The notes: generated by a model not told the origin, from the sequence alone. Shown: positions 8,034-18,419, numbered from the stretch's first letter. The stretch is 64,000 bases of DNA from an uncultured Muribaculaceae bacterium (GCA_905233915.1 CAJOFM010000009.1:1-64000), one strand, 5' to 3'. Translations and numbers: made by a program.

Positions 8034-10046
8034 ATGAGAAAGATAATTTTTCTTTGCATGGCACTATTAGCGATGACAGTATCTGCCGGCGACCTGGTCA
8101 AGGCCGTCGACCGTGCCAACCTGGACACGAAGACACATCCTGGCACCAATTTCTATCAGTATGCCTGTGGAGGCTGGAAACGTGCCCATCCGCTGGACCC
8201 GCAGTATGCCCGTTTCGGCACCTTTGACCAGCTGGCCGAGAACAGCCGCAACCAGGTTAAGGACATCATCACCAACCTGGGCACCAACAATCCCCGCGGC
8301 AGCCTCAAGCAGAAGGTGGGCGACCTCTATGCCCAAGGCATGGACAGCGTGCGCCTGAACAACGAGGGCATGGCACCGCTCAAGGACTATATCGACAATC
8401 TGAAAACCTTGACCCGCAACTATTTCTCGGCTGCCATTGCCGACATGCACAACGGCATTGCGTCACCCTTCTTCAACTCGTCGGTCATGGCCGACCTGAA
8501 GGACTCTAACTCCAACATGATGTACCTGACGCAAGGAGGCCTGGGCATGGGCGACCGTGACTACTATCTGGACAATGACGCCAACACCGTCAAGGTGCGC
8601 AAGGCCTATGTCAACTATATCCAGCAGCTGTTCCAGCTCATCGGTTACAAAAAAGCCGCTGCCACCAAGGCTGCCCAACACGTGATGGCCATTGAGACCG
8701 AACTTGCCAAGGTAGCGATGACCCGCGAGGAGACCCGTGACTACAGCAAGCTTTATAACGTGATGAGTTATGACCAACTCAAGAAGAGCTATCCCAACAT
8801 CAACTGGGGCCAGTACTTCTCAGTACTGAACATCAGTGAATTGGACAACCTGTGCGTATTCCAGCCCAAGTCAATTGCCAAGGTCAACGAGATGATAAAG
8901 TCGCTCAAGGAAGAGGATGTGCGCGAGTACCTTATCTTCAAGTATGTGGATGCCGCCTCTCCCTACCTGAGTGATGCCTTTGCCGATGCCAACTTCGACA
9001 TGTACAGCCGTGCGATGTCGGGCAAGCAGGTGAAGATGCCGCGCTGGAAACACTCGCTTGACGTGCCCAACACCCTGCTGGGCGAGGCCGTGGGCCAGCT
9101 CTATGTCGAGAAATACTTCCCTGCCGACTCCAAGAAGAAGATGCAGCAGCTGGTTGACAACCTCAAGAAGGCCTTGGGCGAGCACATCGCCACCCTGTCG
9201 TGGATGAGCCCCAAGACCAAGGTCAACGCCCTGGTTAAGCTCAACAGCTTCACGGTCAAGATCGGTTACCCCGACAAGTGGTTTGACTACAGCAAGCTGG
9301 ACATCGACCCCAACAAGAGCTACTGGGAGAATATTATGGCAGCTCGCCGTTTCCAGGCCGAATATGAATACGGCCAGCTGAACAAGCCCGTTGACAAGGA
9401 GCGCTGGTTCATGACGCCCCAGACTGTAAATGCTTATTACGAGCCCTCGAGCAACGAGATCTGCTTCCCCGCAGGCATCCTGCAGGCTCCCTACTTTGAC
9501 CCCAATGCCGACGAGGCTTGCAACTACGGCGCCATCGGCGTTGTTATCGGCCACGAGATGACCCACGGTTTTGACGACCAGGGCCGCAACTTTGACCACA
9601 ACGGCAACATGGTGGACTGGTGGACCCCCGAGGATGCCGCCAAGTTCCAGGAGCTGGCCAACAAGTTGGGTGCCCAGTACAGTGCCGAGATTGTTGCCGA
9701 CGATGTGCATGCCAACGGCACTTTTACCATGGGCGAGAACATCGCTGACCATGGCGGCCTGCGTGTAGCCTACAGCGCCTTCAAGAAGACCGAGCAGGGC
9801 AAGGGCGACGCCATGATTGACGGCTTTACTCCCGACCAGCGCTTCTTCCTGAGCTATGCCAACGTGTGGGCTGCCAACATCACCAAGGAGGAGATGCTGC
9901 GCCGCACCAAGGTCGACCCGCACAGCCTGGGCGTGAACCGTGTGAACGTGGCTATCCGCAACCTGGAGGAATTCTTCAACGCCTTCAACATCCAGCCCGA
10001 GATGCCCATGTGGCGCGACCCCGCCGACCGTGTCATCATCTGGTAA
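8034..10046 (+). CDS. pepO: M13-family zinc metallopeptidase (PepO/neprilysin type)
   Basis: 670 residues, the usual length of bacterial M13 peptidases. A signal peptide (MRKIIFLCMALLAMTVSAGD) leads into a mature region starting with HPGTNFYQYACGGW, a hallmark of the family N-terminal domain. The zinc site HExxH is in VIGHEMTHGFDDQG (about residue 505), the third zinc ligand Glu is in GENIADHGG (about 567), and NAYYEPSSNEICFPAGILQ lies before it, as in the family. It probably cleaves oligopeptides in the periplasm. It follows the SGNH gene by 30 nt on the same strand. Confidence 0.95.
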   Translation: MRKIIFLCMALLAMTVSAGDLVKAVDRANLDTKTHPGTNFYQYACGGWKRAHPLDPQYARFGTFDQLAENSRNQVKDIITNLGTNNPRGSLKQKVGDLYAQGMDSVRLNNEGMAPLKDYIDNLKTLTRNYFSAAIADMHNGIASPFFNSSVMADLKDSNSNMMYLTQGGLGMGDRDYYLDNDANTVKVRKAYVNYIQQLFQLIGYKKAAATKAAQHVMAIETELAKVAMTREETRDYSKLYNVMSYDQLKKSYPNINWGQYFSVLNISELDNLCVFQPKSIAKVNEMIKSLKEEDVREYLIFKYVDAASPYLSDAFADANFDMYSRAMSGKQVKMPRWKHSLDVPNTLLGEAVGQLYVEKYFPADSKKKMQQLVDNLKKALGEHIATLSWMSPKTKVNALVKLNSFTVKIGYPDKWFDYSKLDIDPNKSYWENIMAARRFQAEYEYGQLNKPVDKERWFMTPQTVNAYYEPSSNEICFPAGILQAPYFDPNADEACNYGAIGVVIGHEMTHGFDDQGRNFDHNGNMVDWWTPEDAAKFQELANKLGAQYSAEIVADDVHANGTFTMGENIADHGGLRVAYSAFKKTEQGKGDAMIDGFTPDQRFFLSYANVWAANITKEEMLRRTKVDPHSLGVNRVNVAIRNLEEFFNAFNIQPEMPMWRDPADRVIIW

Positions 10047-10076
10047 AAGTTACTAACCCATAACTACGTCATCAAT

Positions 10077-10688
10077 ATGAAAAGGCTTTTTTCCATTATT
10101 TCCGTCCTGGTCATGTGGACGGCCTGCTGGGCTGACTCGCCGTTGACCTCGACCCACTTTGCCGACGCCTACCTCGACCATGAGATGGTGCAGATGGCCA
10201 ACATGGAGATGCAGGGCAACATCCCCACCACGTTGCTCAATTTCCTTGCCGACAAGCAAGCTCCCATTGACGTGAGACTGGCCGTAGTGAACAAGATCGG
10301 CTGGAATTTCGACGGCACCTCGGTAGGGGCACAGCTAGGCGAATACCTGATGGGACGCTATCGCGTCAAGAACGAGGCCAAGCTTGTCAAGAAACTTGAT
10401 GCCAAGACGCTGGCTGTGTATGCCTATGCCGTGGCCATGAGCGACTATTTCAACGTCAAGAATGCACAAGAGCTGGGCCACAAGGCTGTCAAGAAGAACA
10501 AGGACAAGAGCTTCAGCGTCAATCTGATTGCCGCCCTCATCGATGCCCAGGACTACCTGGACAGCGATTGGTCGATGATCTACAAGGTGGTGTCCGACGT
10601 CCTTCATGACGGCTCATTGCGTCTGGACATGCGCCAGGAGGCCATCGACAACATCATGGATTACATCGGCCTGTATCAGGGCGAGTAA
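10077..10688 (+). CDS. Secreted protein of unknown function, helical
   Basis: 203 residues with a signal peptide (MKRLFSIISVLVMWTACWAD). The rest is alpha-helical, Ala/Asp/Lys-rich and without motifs I recognise; the spacing of helices faintly recalls HEAT-like repeats. It begins 30 nt after the M13 gene and ends ahead of a strong hairpin terminator, so it is the last gene of this plus-strand run. Confidence 0.75.
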   Translation: MKRLFSIISVLVMWTACWADSPLTSTHFADAYLDHEMVQMANMEMQGNIPTTLLNFLADKQAPIDVRLAVVNKIGWNFDGTSVGAQLGEYLMGRYRVKNEAKLVKKLDAKTLAVYAYAVAMSDYFNVKNAQELGHKAVKKNKDKSFSVNLIAALIDAQDYLDSDWSMIYKVVSDVLHDGSLRLDMRQEAIDNIMDYIGLYQGE

Positions 10689-10742
10689 CCTTGAAGCGCT
10701 CACGTTCTAACGCGGCCTTGCCAGGCCATAGGACAAAAAAAT

Positions 10743-10778
10743 ACCAGGCTCCTTGGGGGTGACCCCTTGGAGCCTGGT
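10743..10778. terminator. Bidirectional hairpin terminator between convergent genes
   Basis: Stem ACCAGGCTCC / GGAGCCTGGT, with a GGGGT/ACCCC extension inside and an A-run on the left side. It serves the plus-strand gene ending at 10688 and the minus-strand rplT operon ending at 10821. Confidence 0.85.
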
Positions 10779-10820
10779 TGCATTTTGCGGAATTAATTCT
10801 TTGGAATGAACCTCGGTTGA

Positions 10821-11174
10821 TTAGGCGTGCTTCTTAGCCTCGTCAACGATTGCCTTGAAAGCGGCGGGATTGTTCATAGCCAGGTCGGCGAGCACCTTGC
10901 GGTTGATCTCGATACCAGCCTTGTGAATCAGGCCCATCAGCTTGCTGTAGGAGAGGTCCTCCATGCGAGCGGCAGCGTTGATACGCTGGATCCACAGCGC
11001 GCGGAAGTTGCGTTTTTTCTTCTTACGGTCAGCGTAAGCGTAGGTCAAACCCTTCTCCCAGGTGTTCTTAGCAACGGTCCAGACGTTCTTGCGAGCGCCA
11101 AAGTAACCCCTTGTAAGTTTTAAGATTTTCTTGCGTTTGGCTCTTGAAGCCACGTGATTAACTGATCTTGGCAT
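10821..11174 (-). CDS. rplT: 50S ribosomal protein L20
   Basis: 117 residues, full length. The N-terminus [20 protein letters not shown] and the block GYFGARKN...[13 protein letters not shown] are diagnostic for bL20. It is the last gene of the order thrS-infC-rpmI-rplT. A 113-nt spacer to rpmI holds an imperfect GC-rich hairpin (about 11200-11228) that could belong to L20 autoregulation; that role is not shown. Confidence 0.98.
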   Translation of the reverse strand: MPRSVNHVASRAKRKKILKLTRGYFGARKNVWTVAKNTWEKGLTYAYADRKKKKRNFRALWIQRINAAARMEDLSYSKLMGLIHKAGIEINRKVLADLAMNNPAAFKAIVDEAKKHA

Positions 11175-11287
11175 TTTTTTGAATTGTTTTGATTGCTAGC
11201 GGCCGCCAGGCGGCACTTTGAGCTAGACATTCGGTTAATAATAAAAGATAAAAATCTTGTGATTAAAAGAAAGTTGTTTAGAGTTGT

Positions 11288-11482
11288 TTACTTCACCAGG
11301 AGCTTCTTAACGATGGGCAGGTTGGCTTTTTCAACGATGCTCATCTTACCCAGGTTACGTTTACGCTTCTTGCTCTTCTTGGTCAGGATGTGACTCTTGT
11401 AAGCATGTCTTCTTTTAATCTTTCCGGTGCCGGTAAAGGTGAACCTTTTCTTCGCAGCGGAATTCGTCTTAACTTTTGGCAT
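11288..11482 (-). CDS. rpmI: 50S ribosomal protein L35
   Basis: 64 residues. [20 protein letters not shown], then [24 protein letters not shown] split across the middle, matches bL35 over its full length. It lies between infC and rplT, the usual position. Confidence 0.98.
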   Translation of the reverse strand: MPKVKTNSAAKKRFTFTGTGKIKRRHAYKSHILTKKSKKRKRNLGKMSIVEKANLPIVKKLLVK

Positions 11483-11564
11483 TTTGTTTTAGTTTAAAAA
11501 ATGTTATTAATTAATCGAGACCAGGCACTTACCAAGCCTGATGCTCTTCTCTCTCACGCGTTGT

Positions 11565-12242
11565 TTACTCCTCGTCGGGAGTGTTGTCCTGCTGCTGAGC
11601 GGCAGCCTCGGGGACTTCCTTGGCCTCTTTCTTCTTGCCGCTGCCGGGCTTCTTGGGCGACAGCATGATGGTCATGCGCTTGCCCTCGAGCACTGGCATC
11701 TGATCCAGCTTACCATATTCTTCCAGGTCGTTGGCGAACCTGAGCAACAGCACCTCGCCCTGTTCCTTGAACAGGATGGAACGTCCCTTGAAGAAGACGT
11801 AGCTCTTCACCTTGGCACCTTCCTTGAGGAAACCGATGGCATGCTTCAGCTTGAAGTTGTAGTCATGCTCGTCGGTCTGTGGTCCGAAACGGATTTCCTT
11901 GACCACGAGTTTGGTGGACTTGGCCTTCTGTTCCTTGGCGTGTTTGCGCTGTTGGAACTTGAACTTCTGGTAGTCCATCACGCGGCACACGGGGGGCTCG
12001 GCTTGGGGCGCGATCAGGATCAGGTCCAGTTCTTGCCCTTCGGCGATTTTCAGGGCCTCCTCGATGGGATAAATGCCCTGCTCCACGTTGTCACCCACCA
12101 GGCGCACCTCACTCGCACGAATTTCATCGTTAATCGGGTTGGTGTCTTTGTCATTTTTGCCGCCCATCTGGCGATTACGGCCTCGGGGCCTGGTGGCATT
12201 GCTCGGGCGCTTGGGCCCGGGACGATACGGTTTTTTGTTCAT
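11565..12242 (-). CDS. infC: Translation initiation factor IF-3
   Basis: 225 residues starting at ATG 12242 ([13 protein letters not shown]). Basic N-terminal extension, the IF3-N domain ([15 protein letters not shown]), the linker [15 protein letters not shown], the IF3-C domain with [17 protein letters not shown], and an Ala/Glu/Gln-rich tail of about 30 residues, as often seen in Bacteroidetes. The spacer to thrS holds a stem (CACTTCC 12284-12290 with GGAAGTG 12309-12315) that overlaps the thrS stop. Confidence 0.97.
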   Translation of the reverse strand: MNKKPYRPGPKRPSNATRPRGRNRQMGGKNDKDTNPINDEIRASEVRLVGDNVEQGIYPIEEALKIAEGQELDLILIAPQAEPPVCRVMDYQKFKFQQRKHAKEQKAKSTKLVVKEIRFGPQTDEHDYNFKLKHAIGFLKEGAKVKSYVFFKGRSILFKEQGEVLLLRFANDLEEYGKLDQMPVLEGKRMTIMLSPKKPGSGKKKEAKEVPEAAAQQQDNTPDEE

Positions 12243-12317
12243 TCAGCAGTTTTACAATTGTTAGTATTATCGTGACAATCAAGCACTTCCATACGACACA
12301 CGTCGCACGGAAGTGGC

Positions 12318-14252
12318 TTAAAAGTTGGTCATTTCTGCCACTTCGCGATTAATATCGGCCGCAAAGGTAGTAATTTTTTTCGAACCTTGATCACCTTCGC
12401 CCTGTTTTCTTATCGAAACTTCTTCACATCCTGCCTCTTTTTCACCGACAATGAGGAGGTAAGGGATGCGTTTGAGCTCGTTATCACGGATCTTGCGACC
12501 GATTTTCTCGTTGCGGTCATCGACGATGGCACGCACGTCAAGTTTGTTCAGCTCGTCGGCCACATGGTGGGCATAGTCGTTGAACTTCTCACTGATGGGC
12601 AGCACGACGCACTGGTCGGGCACGAGCCACAGCGGCAGCTTGCCGGCGGTGTGCTCCAGCAGCACGGCAACAAAGCGCTCCAGCGAACCGAAGGGGGCGC
12701 GGTGGATCATCACGGGACGGTGCTTCTGGTTGTCGGCGCCGGTGTACTCGAGCTGGAAGCGCTCGGGCAGGTTGTAGTCCACCTGGATGGTACCCAACTG
12801 CCAGCGGCGGCCCAGGGCGTCCTTAACCATGAAGTCGAGCTTGGGACCGTAGAAGGCGGCCTCGCCGGTCACCTGCTTGGCCACCAGGCCTTTCTCCTCG
12901 CAGGCCTCGATGATGGCACGCTCGGCCTTCTCCCACACCTCGTCGGTGCCCACATACTTCTCCTTGTTGTTGGGGTCACGCAGCGAGATCTGGGCCTCGT
13001 AGTTGAAGCCGAACACCTTAAAGATAAACGAGATGATGTCCATCACACCCAGGAACTCCTGCTTGAGCTGGTCGGGGGTGCAGAACAGGTGGGCATCGTC
13101 CTGAGTGAAGCTGCGCACGCGGGTCAGGCCGTGCAGCTCGCCACTCTGCTCATAGCGGTAAACGGTACCGAACTCGGCATAGCGGATGGGCAGGTCACGG
13201 TAGCTGCGGGGAGCGGTCTTGTAGATCTCGCAGTGGTGGGGGCAGTTCATGGGCTTGAGCATGTACTCCTCGCCCTCCTCAGGAGTAGTGATGGGACGGA
13301 ACGAGTCCTTACCATACTTTGCATAGTGTCCGCTGGTCACATACAGCAGCTTGTTGCCGATGTGCGGCGTGATCACCTGCTGGTAGCCGTAGCGCTTCTG
13401 GATCTTGGCCAGCATGTCCTGCAGGCGGTTGCGCAGGGCGGCACCCTTAGGCAGCCACAGGGGCAGACCCTGACCCACGTTCTGCGAGAAGGCAAACAGC
13501 TCCATCTCCTTACCGATCTTGCGGTGGTCGCGCTTCTTGGCCTCCTCGAGCAGCACCAGGTACTCGTCGAGCATCTTCTTCTTGGGGAAGGAGATACCAT
13601 AGACGCGGGTCAGCTGCGGGCGGGTCTCGTCACCGCGCCAGTAGGCACCGGCAAGCGACATCACCTTCACGGCCTTGATGATGTTGGTCGAGGGGATGTG
13701 CGGGCCACGGCACAGGTCGGTGAAGTTGCCCTGGGTATAAGTAGTGATGTGACCGTCTTCCAGGTCATTGATGAGCTCGCACTTCAAGGTCTGTCCCTTG
13801 TCGCCGAAGAACTTCAAGGCGTCGGCCTTGCTGATGTCGGCACGGACAACGGCCTCGTTCTTCTGCACGAGTTCCATCATCTTCTTCTCAATCTTCTCAA
13901 AGTCGGCGTCGGTCAAGGGGTTGCCACCAGTGTCGATGTCATAGTAGAAACCGTTCTCGATGGCAGGGCCGATACCAAACTGCACGCCGGGGTAGAGTTC
14001 TTGCAGGGCCTCGGCCAGCAGGTGGGCCGATGTGTGCCAGAAGGCGTGCTTGCCCTCGGCGTCCTCCCACTTGAAGAACTTGATCTCGCCATCCATACAA
14101 ATGGGGCGTGAGATATCCCATTCCTCGTCGTTGATTGTTGCGGCCAGGATATTACGCGCCAGGCCTTCGCTAATGCTCTTGGCAATGTCCAGAGGCGTTA
14201 CACCGTCCTCATATTGACGCACATTGCCGTCAGGAAACTTGATGTTAATCAT
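12318..14252 (-). CDS. thrS: Threonyl-tRNA synthetase
   Basis: 644 residues, full length. TGS domain at the N-terminus ([20 protein letters not shown]), editing/SAD domain with HTSAHLL and DLCRGPH, class II core with MNCPHH and [10 protein letters not shown], and the C-terminal anticodon-binding domain. First gene of the thrS-infC-rpmI-rplT operon, 75 nt before infC. Confidence 0.98.
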   Translation of the reverse strand: MINIKFPDGNVRQYEDGVTPLDIAKSISEGLARNILAATINDEEWDISRPICMDGEIKFFKWEDAEGKHAFWHTSAHLLAEALQELYPGVQFGIGPAIENGFYYDIDTGGNPLTDADFEKIEKKMMELVQKNEAVVRADISKADALKFFGDKGQTLKCELINDLEDGHITTYTQGNFTDLCRGPHIPSTNIIKAVKVMSLAGAYWRGDETRPQLTRVYGISFPKKKMLDEYLVLLEEAKKRDHRKIGKEMELFAFSQNVGQGLPLWLPKGAALRNRLQDMLAKIQKRYGYQQVITPHIGNKLLYVTSGHYAKYGKDSFRPITTPEEGEEYMLKPMNCPHHCEIYKTAPRSYRDLPIRYAEFGTVYRYEQSGELHGLTRVRSFTQDDAHLFCTPDQLKQEFLGVMDIISFIFKVFGFNYEAQISLRDPNNKEKYVGTDEVWEKAERAIIEACEEKGLVAKQVTGEAAFYGPKLDFMVKDALGRRWQLGTIQVDYNLPERFQLEYTGADNQKHRPVMIHRAPFGSLERFVAVLLEHTAGKLPLWLVPDQCVVLPISEKFNDYAHHVADELNKLDVRAIVDDRNEKIGRKIRDNELKRIPYLLIVGEKEAGCEEVSIRKQGEGDQGSKKITTFAADINREVAEMTNF

Positions 14253-14315
14253 AATAAGTTATTGATAATTAAACGTTTGCGTTGTGCCCTACAACAGCAC
14301 AACAATTTTAACTTG

Positions 14316-14346
14316 CAAATTTAGCACTTCTTCCCCACCCCACAAA
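14316..14346 (-). promoter_or_regulatory. Promoter of the thrS operon
   Basis: Minus strand TTTG (14343-14346), 19 nt, TAAATTTG (14316-14323): an exact match to the Bacteroidetes -33/-7 form. Confidence 0.75.
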
Positions 14347-14440
14347 ATAAAACTCGCAAAAAGGCTAAAAACAACAAAAAAATCCACGGCCACAACCAGG
14401 CGATTGTGAATCAGCTGTTTCGCCCCGAGCGTGCTTGTAA

Positions 14441-14679
14441 GTAGGGCCTCGCCTTGGCGTGGCCGTTTGCCTCACGCTAAGTCGCTAAAACGCTAAGTTT
14501 TTTTATTGAGAGTACGTACAATTAGCGAAATTGACTTCGCCGAGTTAAAGGTTGGCATTGAAGAATTGTGAGGGCAGATGCTAGGCAGGAGCGAAGTGCA
14601 ACTCCTAACTCCTAATGCCTAACTCATACCGTTTCGTCCGCAAGAACACGGCATCGTTGCCCGTGAAAACAAAAAAACT
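14441..14679 (+). repeat. Dispersed intergenic repeat, copy A
   Basis: About 239 nt, highly similar along its length to 20746-20977. It starts GTAGGGCCTCGCCTTGGCGT, includes a CGCTAAG-type triplet repeat, the block TTAGCGAAATTGACTTCG, a GGCAGGAG...CTCC hairpin, and ends GTGAAAACAAAAAAACT. There is no convincing coding content. It fills most of the 491-nt gap between thrS and the BspA-like gene. Confidence 0.85.
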
Positions 14680-14711
14680 GTGGACGCGGCACCTTTCGGC
14701 ACCGCGCCCAC
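14680..14711 (-). terminator. Terminator of the BspA-like operon
   Basis: Stem GTGGGCGCGG / CCGCGTCCAC read on the minus strand (one mismatch), followed by seven Ts. It sits 33 nt beyond the stop codon at 14744. Confidence 0.85.
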
Positions 14712-14743
14712 TCACCATTTTATTCCATTATGAATCAGTTTTT

Positions 14744-16939
14744 TCAGATTCTGAGTTTTGCCACTTGGCCGTTGACACGCACGATGTGGATGCCACTGCA
14801 AGCGGGATAGGTGTTCACACCGGCTTGGGCCTTGACGGTGTGGCTCATGCCGTTGGTCATAATGATCTCGACGGTGGTCTCGACAGGTGTCTCAACGACG
14901 ATGTTGTCGTCCTGAGTATAGATGCGCACATCGCTCTTGATTTCCTTGACACCGCTACCCTCGGCATTCACCTTGAAGGCGGCAACCCTGTGGGTGGTCA
15001 TGTCGGGCTCGGCCATCACGATGTTGTCGAAGGTCACATCGCCGCTGCAATTGTTGTCGAGAGTGAGCGTCAGTAAGGCGCCCTCGTTGCCCAGCAGTTC
15101 GGCATTCATGGGTGAGGAGGCCAGCAACTTGACGCGGCCGTTCTCTTGCTTGTTAACCACCAGATTGTGGCCAGTGGCGCGCGAGGTGAGATTGGCCTGC
15201 CTCAAGCTCATGCCTTCGGGCAGGGTGATGTCCATCTGCCAAGCGGTCAGTGCCATGTCATTATTCAGCTCGAGCGTCATGGTGCATGTATTCTCGCTGT
15301 TGACACAGGAGCCTGTCATCTGCACCTCTCCCTCGGGTTCAGGCTCAACATCAGGCTCATAGTCGCCCAAGATGATGTTGATAATGCCCACCAGGTCACC
15401 CACGTCGATGGTCTCGTTCTCATCGACATCGGCACCCTTGAACATGAACGGGTCGGGATTCAATTCCATGATGTAGTTGGCGGTGGTCACATAGTCACCC
15501 ACATCGACCATGCCGTCGCCGTTGGCGTCACCTCTCAACGTGTTCTTGACGACGAAGCTTGTGGCCACGTCAGGTGCATGGTAGGTCAACGCATTGACGT
15601 CGGCCATCACCACGTTTTTAATCTCCACGGGGTAAATGCCCTCTTGAGCATCGGGAGCGACATTCAAGTGCAATACAAACAACTCACCGTCGTTGCCGTT
15701 GAAAGGCTCGGCCACCAACGAGGTGATGAGCACCCTCATTTCTCCCGACAGAAGTCGCCTGATGTTCAAGGCATGGCTGGGAGCCAAGCGCTCGCCGTTC
15801 ACGTCAATCAGATACTGGCCATCTTCCTGTGCCAGTTCAATGCCCTCGGGCAATACCAGATCGCACTGCAGGGCACTGATGCCCGCCACATTGCGCATCG
15901 TTACAGGCAGGGCATAACTCATCCCCGACTCGGCCATAACCATTGTGGGGAGCGAGAGCACATTGTCGCCCTGAACACTGGTAGAGCGCACACGCACGAC
16001 GCATTGTGCCGACAAGCCGGTTCCGTCGAGCGTGGTAGCTGTAATAACGGCCTCGCCTGCCCCGACTCCGGTCACGACACCATTGGCACTGACTGTTGCC
16101 ACATGGCTGTCACTCGAGGTCCAGTTCAGTGAGTTGTTGGCATCTTGAGGCTCGACGGTCGCCGTGAGCTGTACCTGCTCACCGTCGCCCAGAGTCACCA
16201 GCGTCTGGTCCATAGTGATTGAAGTGGCCCTGGTCAGGCTGGCATAATTACTGAACATTCCCCAGTACTCATCGGCCTGATAGGCGGCCATTGAACTGCC
16301 AGGAACATGCACCGTGACATTGCCAAAATTGGAATCATCAAAACTATACCAGGCATACATTGCGGGAGGCGTCGGAGCCAGGCAGGTGACATTCTCCAAC
16401 GCGTAGTCATAGTAGAACGCCTTGATTGCCAGATAGGTCACCGACGAGCCGATCACCACGTCGGTCAACTGATAGCAATACTGGAAACAATACTCGTCAA
16501 TCACGGGTACCGAGTTACCTATCACGGCCGATTTCAGGCCAGTACACGAGTGGAAAGCACAACGGCCCAAGCTAACGACAGAGTTGGGGATGACAACACT
16601 TTGCAATTTCTCACAACTCCTTATAGCATGGTGGCCAATGCTGACAATCGTGTTAGGAATCTCGATGCTGGTCATATTATGGCAATTGGCGAAAGCCTTA
16701 TATCCAATAGCCGTAACGGCATACTCCACACCATCGTGAACTACGGTCTCGGGAATCACAATGTCGCCGCTGTAGCTGCCCACGTCCTCGATTTCATAGG
16801 TCACCGTGGCTTCATTGCCATTCACATTATAGTAGAAGCCGCCTTCCTTAAAGTCGTAGGCTGACATCGTGGCCGGCACCATTGCCGCGAGCGCGACAAG
16901 CGCCACTGCAACCTTTTTAATGAACAATTTCGTTTCCAT
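14744..16939 (-). CDS. BspA-like leucine-rich-repeat surface protein with Big_2, cohesin-like and dockerin-like modules
   Basis: About 731 residues from the ATG at 16939 (METKLFIKK), which opens a signal peptide; ten upstream codons are probably leader. Order: BspA-type LRR_5 repeats (about 50-200, e.g. SIEIPNTIVSIGHHAI), a Big_2 Ig-like domain (about 240-320), a cohesin-like beta domain (about 335-440), a dockerin-like pair (GDANGDGMVDVGDYVTTANY and VDENETIDVGDLVGIINI), a second cohesin-like domain, and a short C-terminal domain resembling type IX sorting tails (GIHIVRVNGQVAKLRI). Probably an exported adhesin or scaffold. Having cohesin-like and dockerin-like units in one chain is notable. 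It is the last gene of a three-gene run. Confidence 0.8.
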   Translation of the reverse strand: METKLFIKKVAVALVALAAMVPATMSAYDFKEGGFYYNVNGNEATVTYEIEDVGSYSGDIVIPETVVHDGVEYAVTAIGYKAFANCHNMTSIEIPNTIVSIGHHAIRSCEKLQSVVIPNSVVSLGRCAFHSCTGLKSAVIGNSVPVIDEYCFQYCYQLTDVVIGSSVTYLAIKAFYYDYALENVTCLAPTPPAMYAWYSFDDSNFGNVTVHVPGSSMAAYQADEYWGMFSNYASLTRATSITMDQTLVTLGDGEQVQLTATVEPQDANNSLNWTSSDSHVATVSANGVVTGVGAGEAVITATTLDGTGLSAQCVVRVRSTSVQGDNVLSLPTMVMAESGMSYALPVTMRNVAGISALQCDLVLPEGIELAQEDGQYLIDVNGERLAPSHALNIRRLLSGEMRVLITSLVAEPFNGNDGELFVLHLNVAPDAQEGIYPVEIKNVVMADVNALTYHAPDVATSFVVKNTLRGDANGDGMVDVGDYVTTANYIMELNPDPFMFKGADVDENETIDVGDLVGIINIILGDYEPDVEPEPEGEVQMTGSCVNSENTCTMTLELNNDMALTAWQMDITLPEGMSLRQANLTSRATGHNLVVNKQENGRVKLLASSPMNAELLGNEGALLTLTLDNNCSGDVTFDNIVMAEPDMTTHRVAAFKVNAEGSGVKEIKSDVRIYTQDDNIVVETPVETTVEIIMTNGMSHTVKAQAGVNTYPACSGIHIVRVNGQVAKLRI

Positions 16940-16975
16940 AACAATATAATATAAATAAGTTAAACTCATATTTTG

Positions 16976-17563
16976 CTACAATCTCCAGCCGAAGCTGATG
17001 TAGGGGTAGTACCACTTGCGGTAAATACCATATTGGTCGCCGAAATTGAACGACGGGGTCATGCCGGCACGCAACACGAAGCCACGGTTGGTTTGCAGCC
17101 GATAACCGATGTTACCGAACATAAAATAGCCAAACGTGTTGTGTGTCACTTTCTTATAGTAATCGGCATAACCAAAGTATGGTGGCCCACCAACATCGCC
17201 TGGAGGAGGGGCAACAGTGGTCAGCACATGGCACTTCTCGTAATAATAGCCCAAACTGGTTCCAAAGCCCAGTTCCAACTTATGCCGTCCCTTACCGAAA
17301 AGATAGTTGATCTCGATGGGTGCGGCAATACCCTGCAAGGCATAGGAACTGCTAGCGATTGTGCTGGTCTCGCTATAACCATAGCCCACGCCCACGCGAT
17401 AACCCAGGCCGTGATTACCCTTGAAGCGGCTGTCGTAATTGATGCCGACAGTGTTTTGCGCTCCAAAAAGTTCCAGCGACAGACTGCGCTCGGGAGCGTC
17501 CTGTGCCTGAGCGGCAATTTGGCCCATGAGGCATAAAATTGATACAAGTAATATCTTTTTCAT
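16976..17563 (-). CDS. Outer membrane beta-barrel protein
   Basis: About 195 residues from ATG 17563 (MKKILLVSILCLMGQIAAQAQ, a signal peptide). The mature part alternates polar and aromatic residues in about eight strands (LGYRVGVGYGYSE, GYFMFGNIGYRLQ) and ends WYYPYISFGWRL, with an aromatic C-terminus as in outer membrane barrels. It sits 20 nt after the tandem TonB_C gene and 36 nt before the BspA-like gene. The specific role is unknown. Confidence 0.75.
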   Translation of the reverse strand: MKKILLVSILCLMGQIAAQAQDAPERSLSLELFGAQNTVGINYDSRFKGNHGLGYRVGVGYGYSETSTIASSSYALQGIAAPIEINYLFGKGRHKLELGFGTSLGYYYEKCHVLTTVAPPPGDVGGPPYFGYADYYKKVTHNTFGYFMFGNIGYRLQTNRGFVLRAGMTPSFNFGDQYGIYRKWYYPYISFGWRL

Positions 17564-17583
17564 CATAATCTTAATATTGCTTT

Positions 17584-18315
17584 TTATAATTTGAATGTGA
17601 TGGGGAGGGTGAACCATACGCTCACGGGCTCACCATTCTCAAGGGCGGGATAGAAATCAGGCAACAACTTGCAGACGCGAATGGCTTCAGCATCTAAAGC
17701 CTTATCCACCGATTTGGCGACTTTGATTTCAGTCACTTTGCCCGTTTTATCCACGACAAAATTCATTACGACAGTGCCTTGGGCATTTATTTTGGCTGCC
17801 TGTGGCGGATATTTGACATTAGCCTTGAGGAACAGCATCAGCGCTTGCTCTCCTCCAGGAAACATTGGCGGCTGGAAATCATCGGGCATATCAGCAGCGG
17901 TATCTTCACTCGGCAAGAGGGCCTCCATTTCATCGAACAGCTTGAAGTTTACTGGCACCGTGTAAAGCATGTCTACGGTTTTCCCATTTTGTTTGCCGGG
18001 ATGGAAGTCAGGCATCATCTTAATGACTCTGACGGCCTCATCATCCAGGTCCTTGCGCACCGAACGGAGGACTTTGACGTTATCAATCTTTCCAGTCTTT
18101 TTTACCGTAAACTGCACAATAACTCTGCCCTCAATTTTATCTTGTGCCGCCTTGAGAGGGTACTTGACATAAGCATTAAGAAAGCCGATTAACGCAGCAT
18201 CGCCTCCTGGAAATTGAGGCGGACACGTTTCGTCTATCGTTTGGTCTTGAGCACTTACAGTCATGCAAGCCAGCATCACCAGCAGCATCGTCATCAGTTT
18301 CTTTGTCGTGTTCAT
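17584..18315 (-). CDS. Secreted protein with two tandem TonB C-terminal domains
   Basis: About 243 residues starting at ATG 18315, which opens a signal peptide (MNTTKKLMTMLLVMLACMTVSAQ); the frame is open 17 codons further upstream. Two copies of a TonB_C-like domain follow. Each begins with a PPQFPGG or PPMFPGG motif and VKYP, has GRVIVQFTVKKTGKI or GTVVMNFVVDKTGKV, and ends in a P-x-F-x-P, PVNFKL/PITFKL strand. Classic TonB has one such domain, a Pro-rich linker and an inner membrane anchor; both linker and anchor are missing here. A periplasmic partner for an envelope complex is plausible. First gene of the run to 14744. Confidence 0.8.
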   Translation of the reverse strand: MNTTKKLMTMLLVMLACMTVSAQDQTIDETCPPQFPGGDAALIGFLNAYVKYPLKAAQDKIEGRVIVQFTVKKTGKIDNVKVLRSVRKDLDDEAVRVIKMMPDFHPGKQNGKTVDMLYTVPVNFKLFDEMEALLPSEDTAADMPDDFQPPMFPGGEQALMLFLKANVKYPPQAAKINAQGTVVMNFVVDKTGKVTEIKVAKSVDKALDAEAIRVCKLLPDFYPALENGEPVSVWFTLPITFKL

Positions 18316-18419
18316 AATAGAATTTGTTTTTTTGTTATGCAAAGTTCTATCTTGCTCGGCTGTCATGCAATACCCAAATGGGTGTTTTTAGATACCTGTT
18401 TGAGACCATTTGTCGATTG

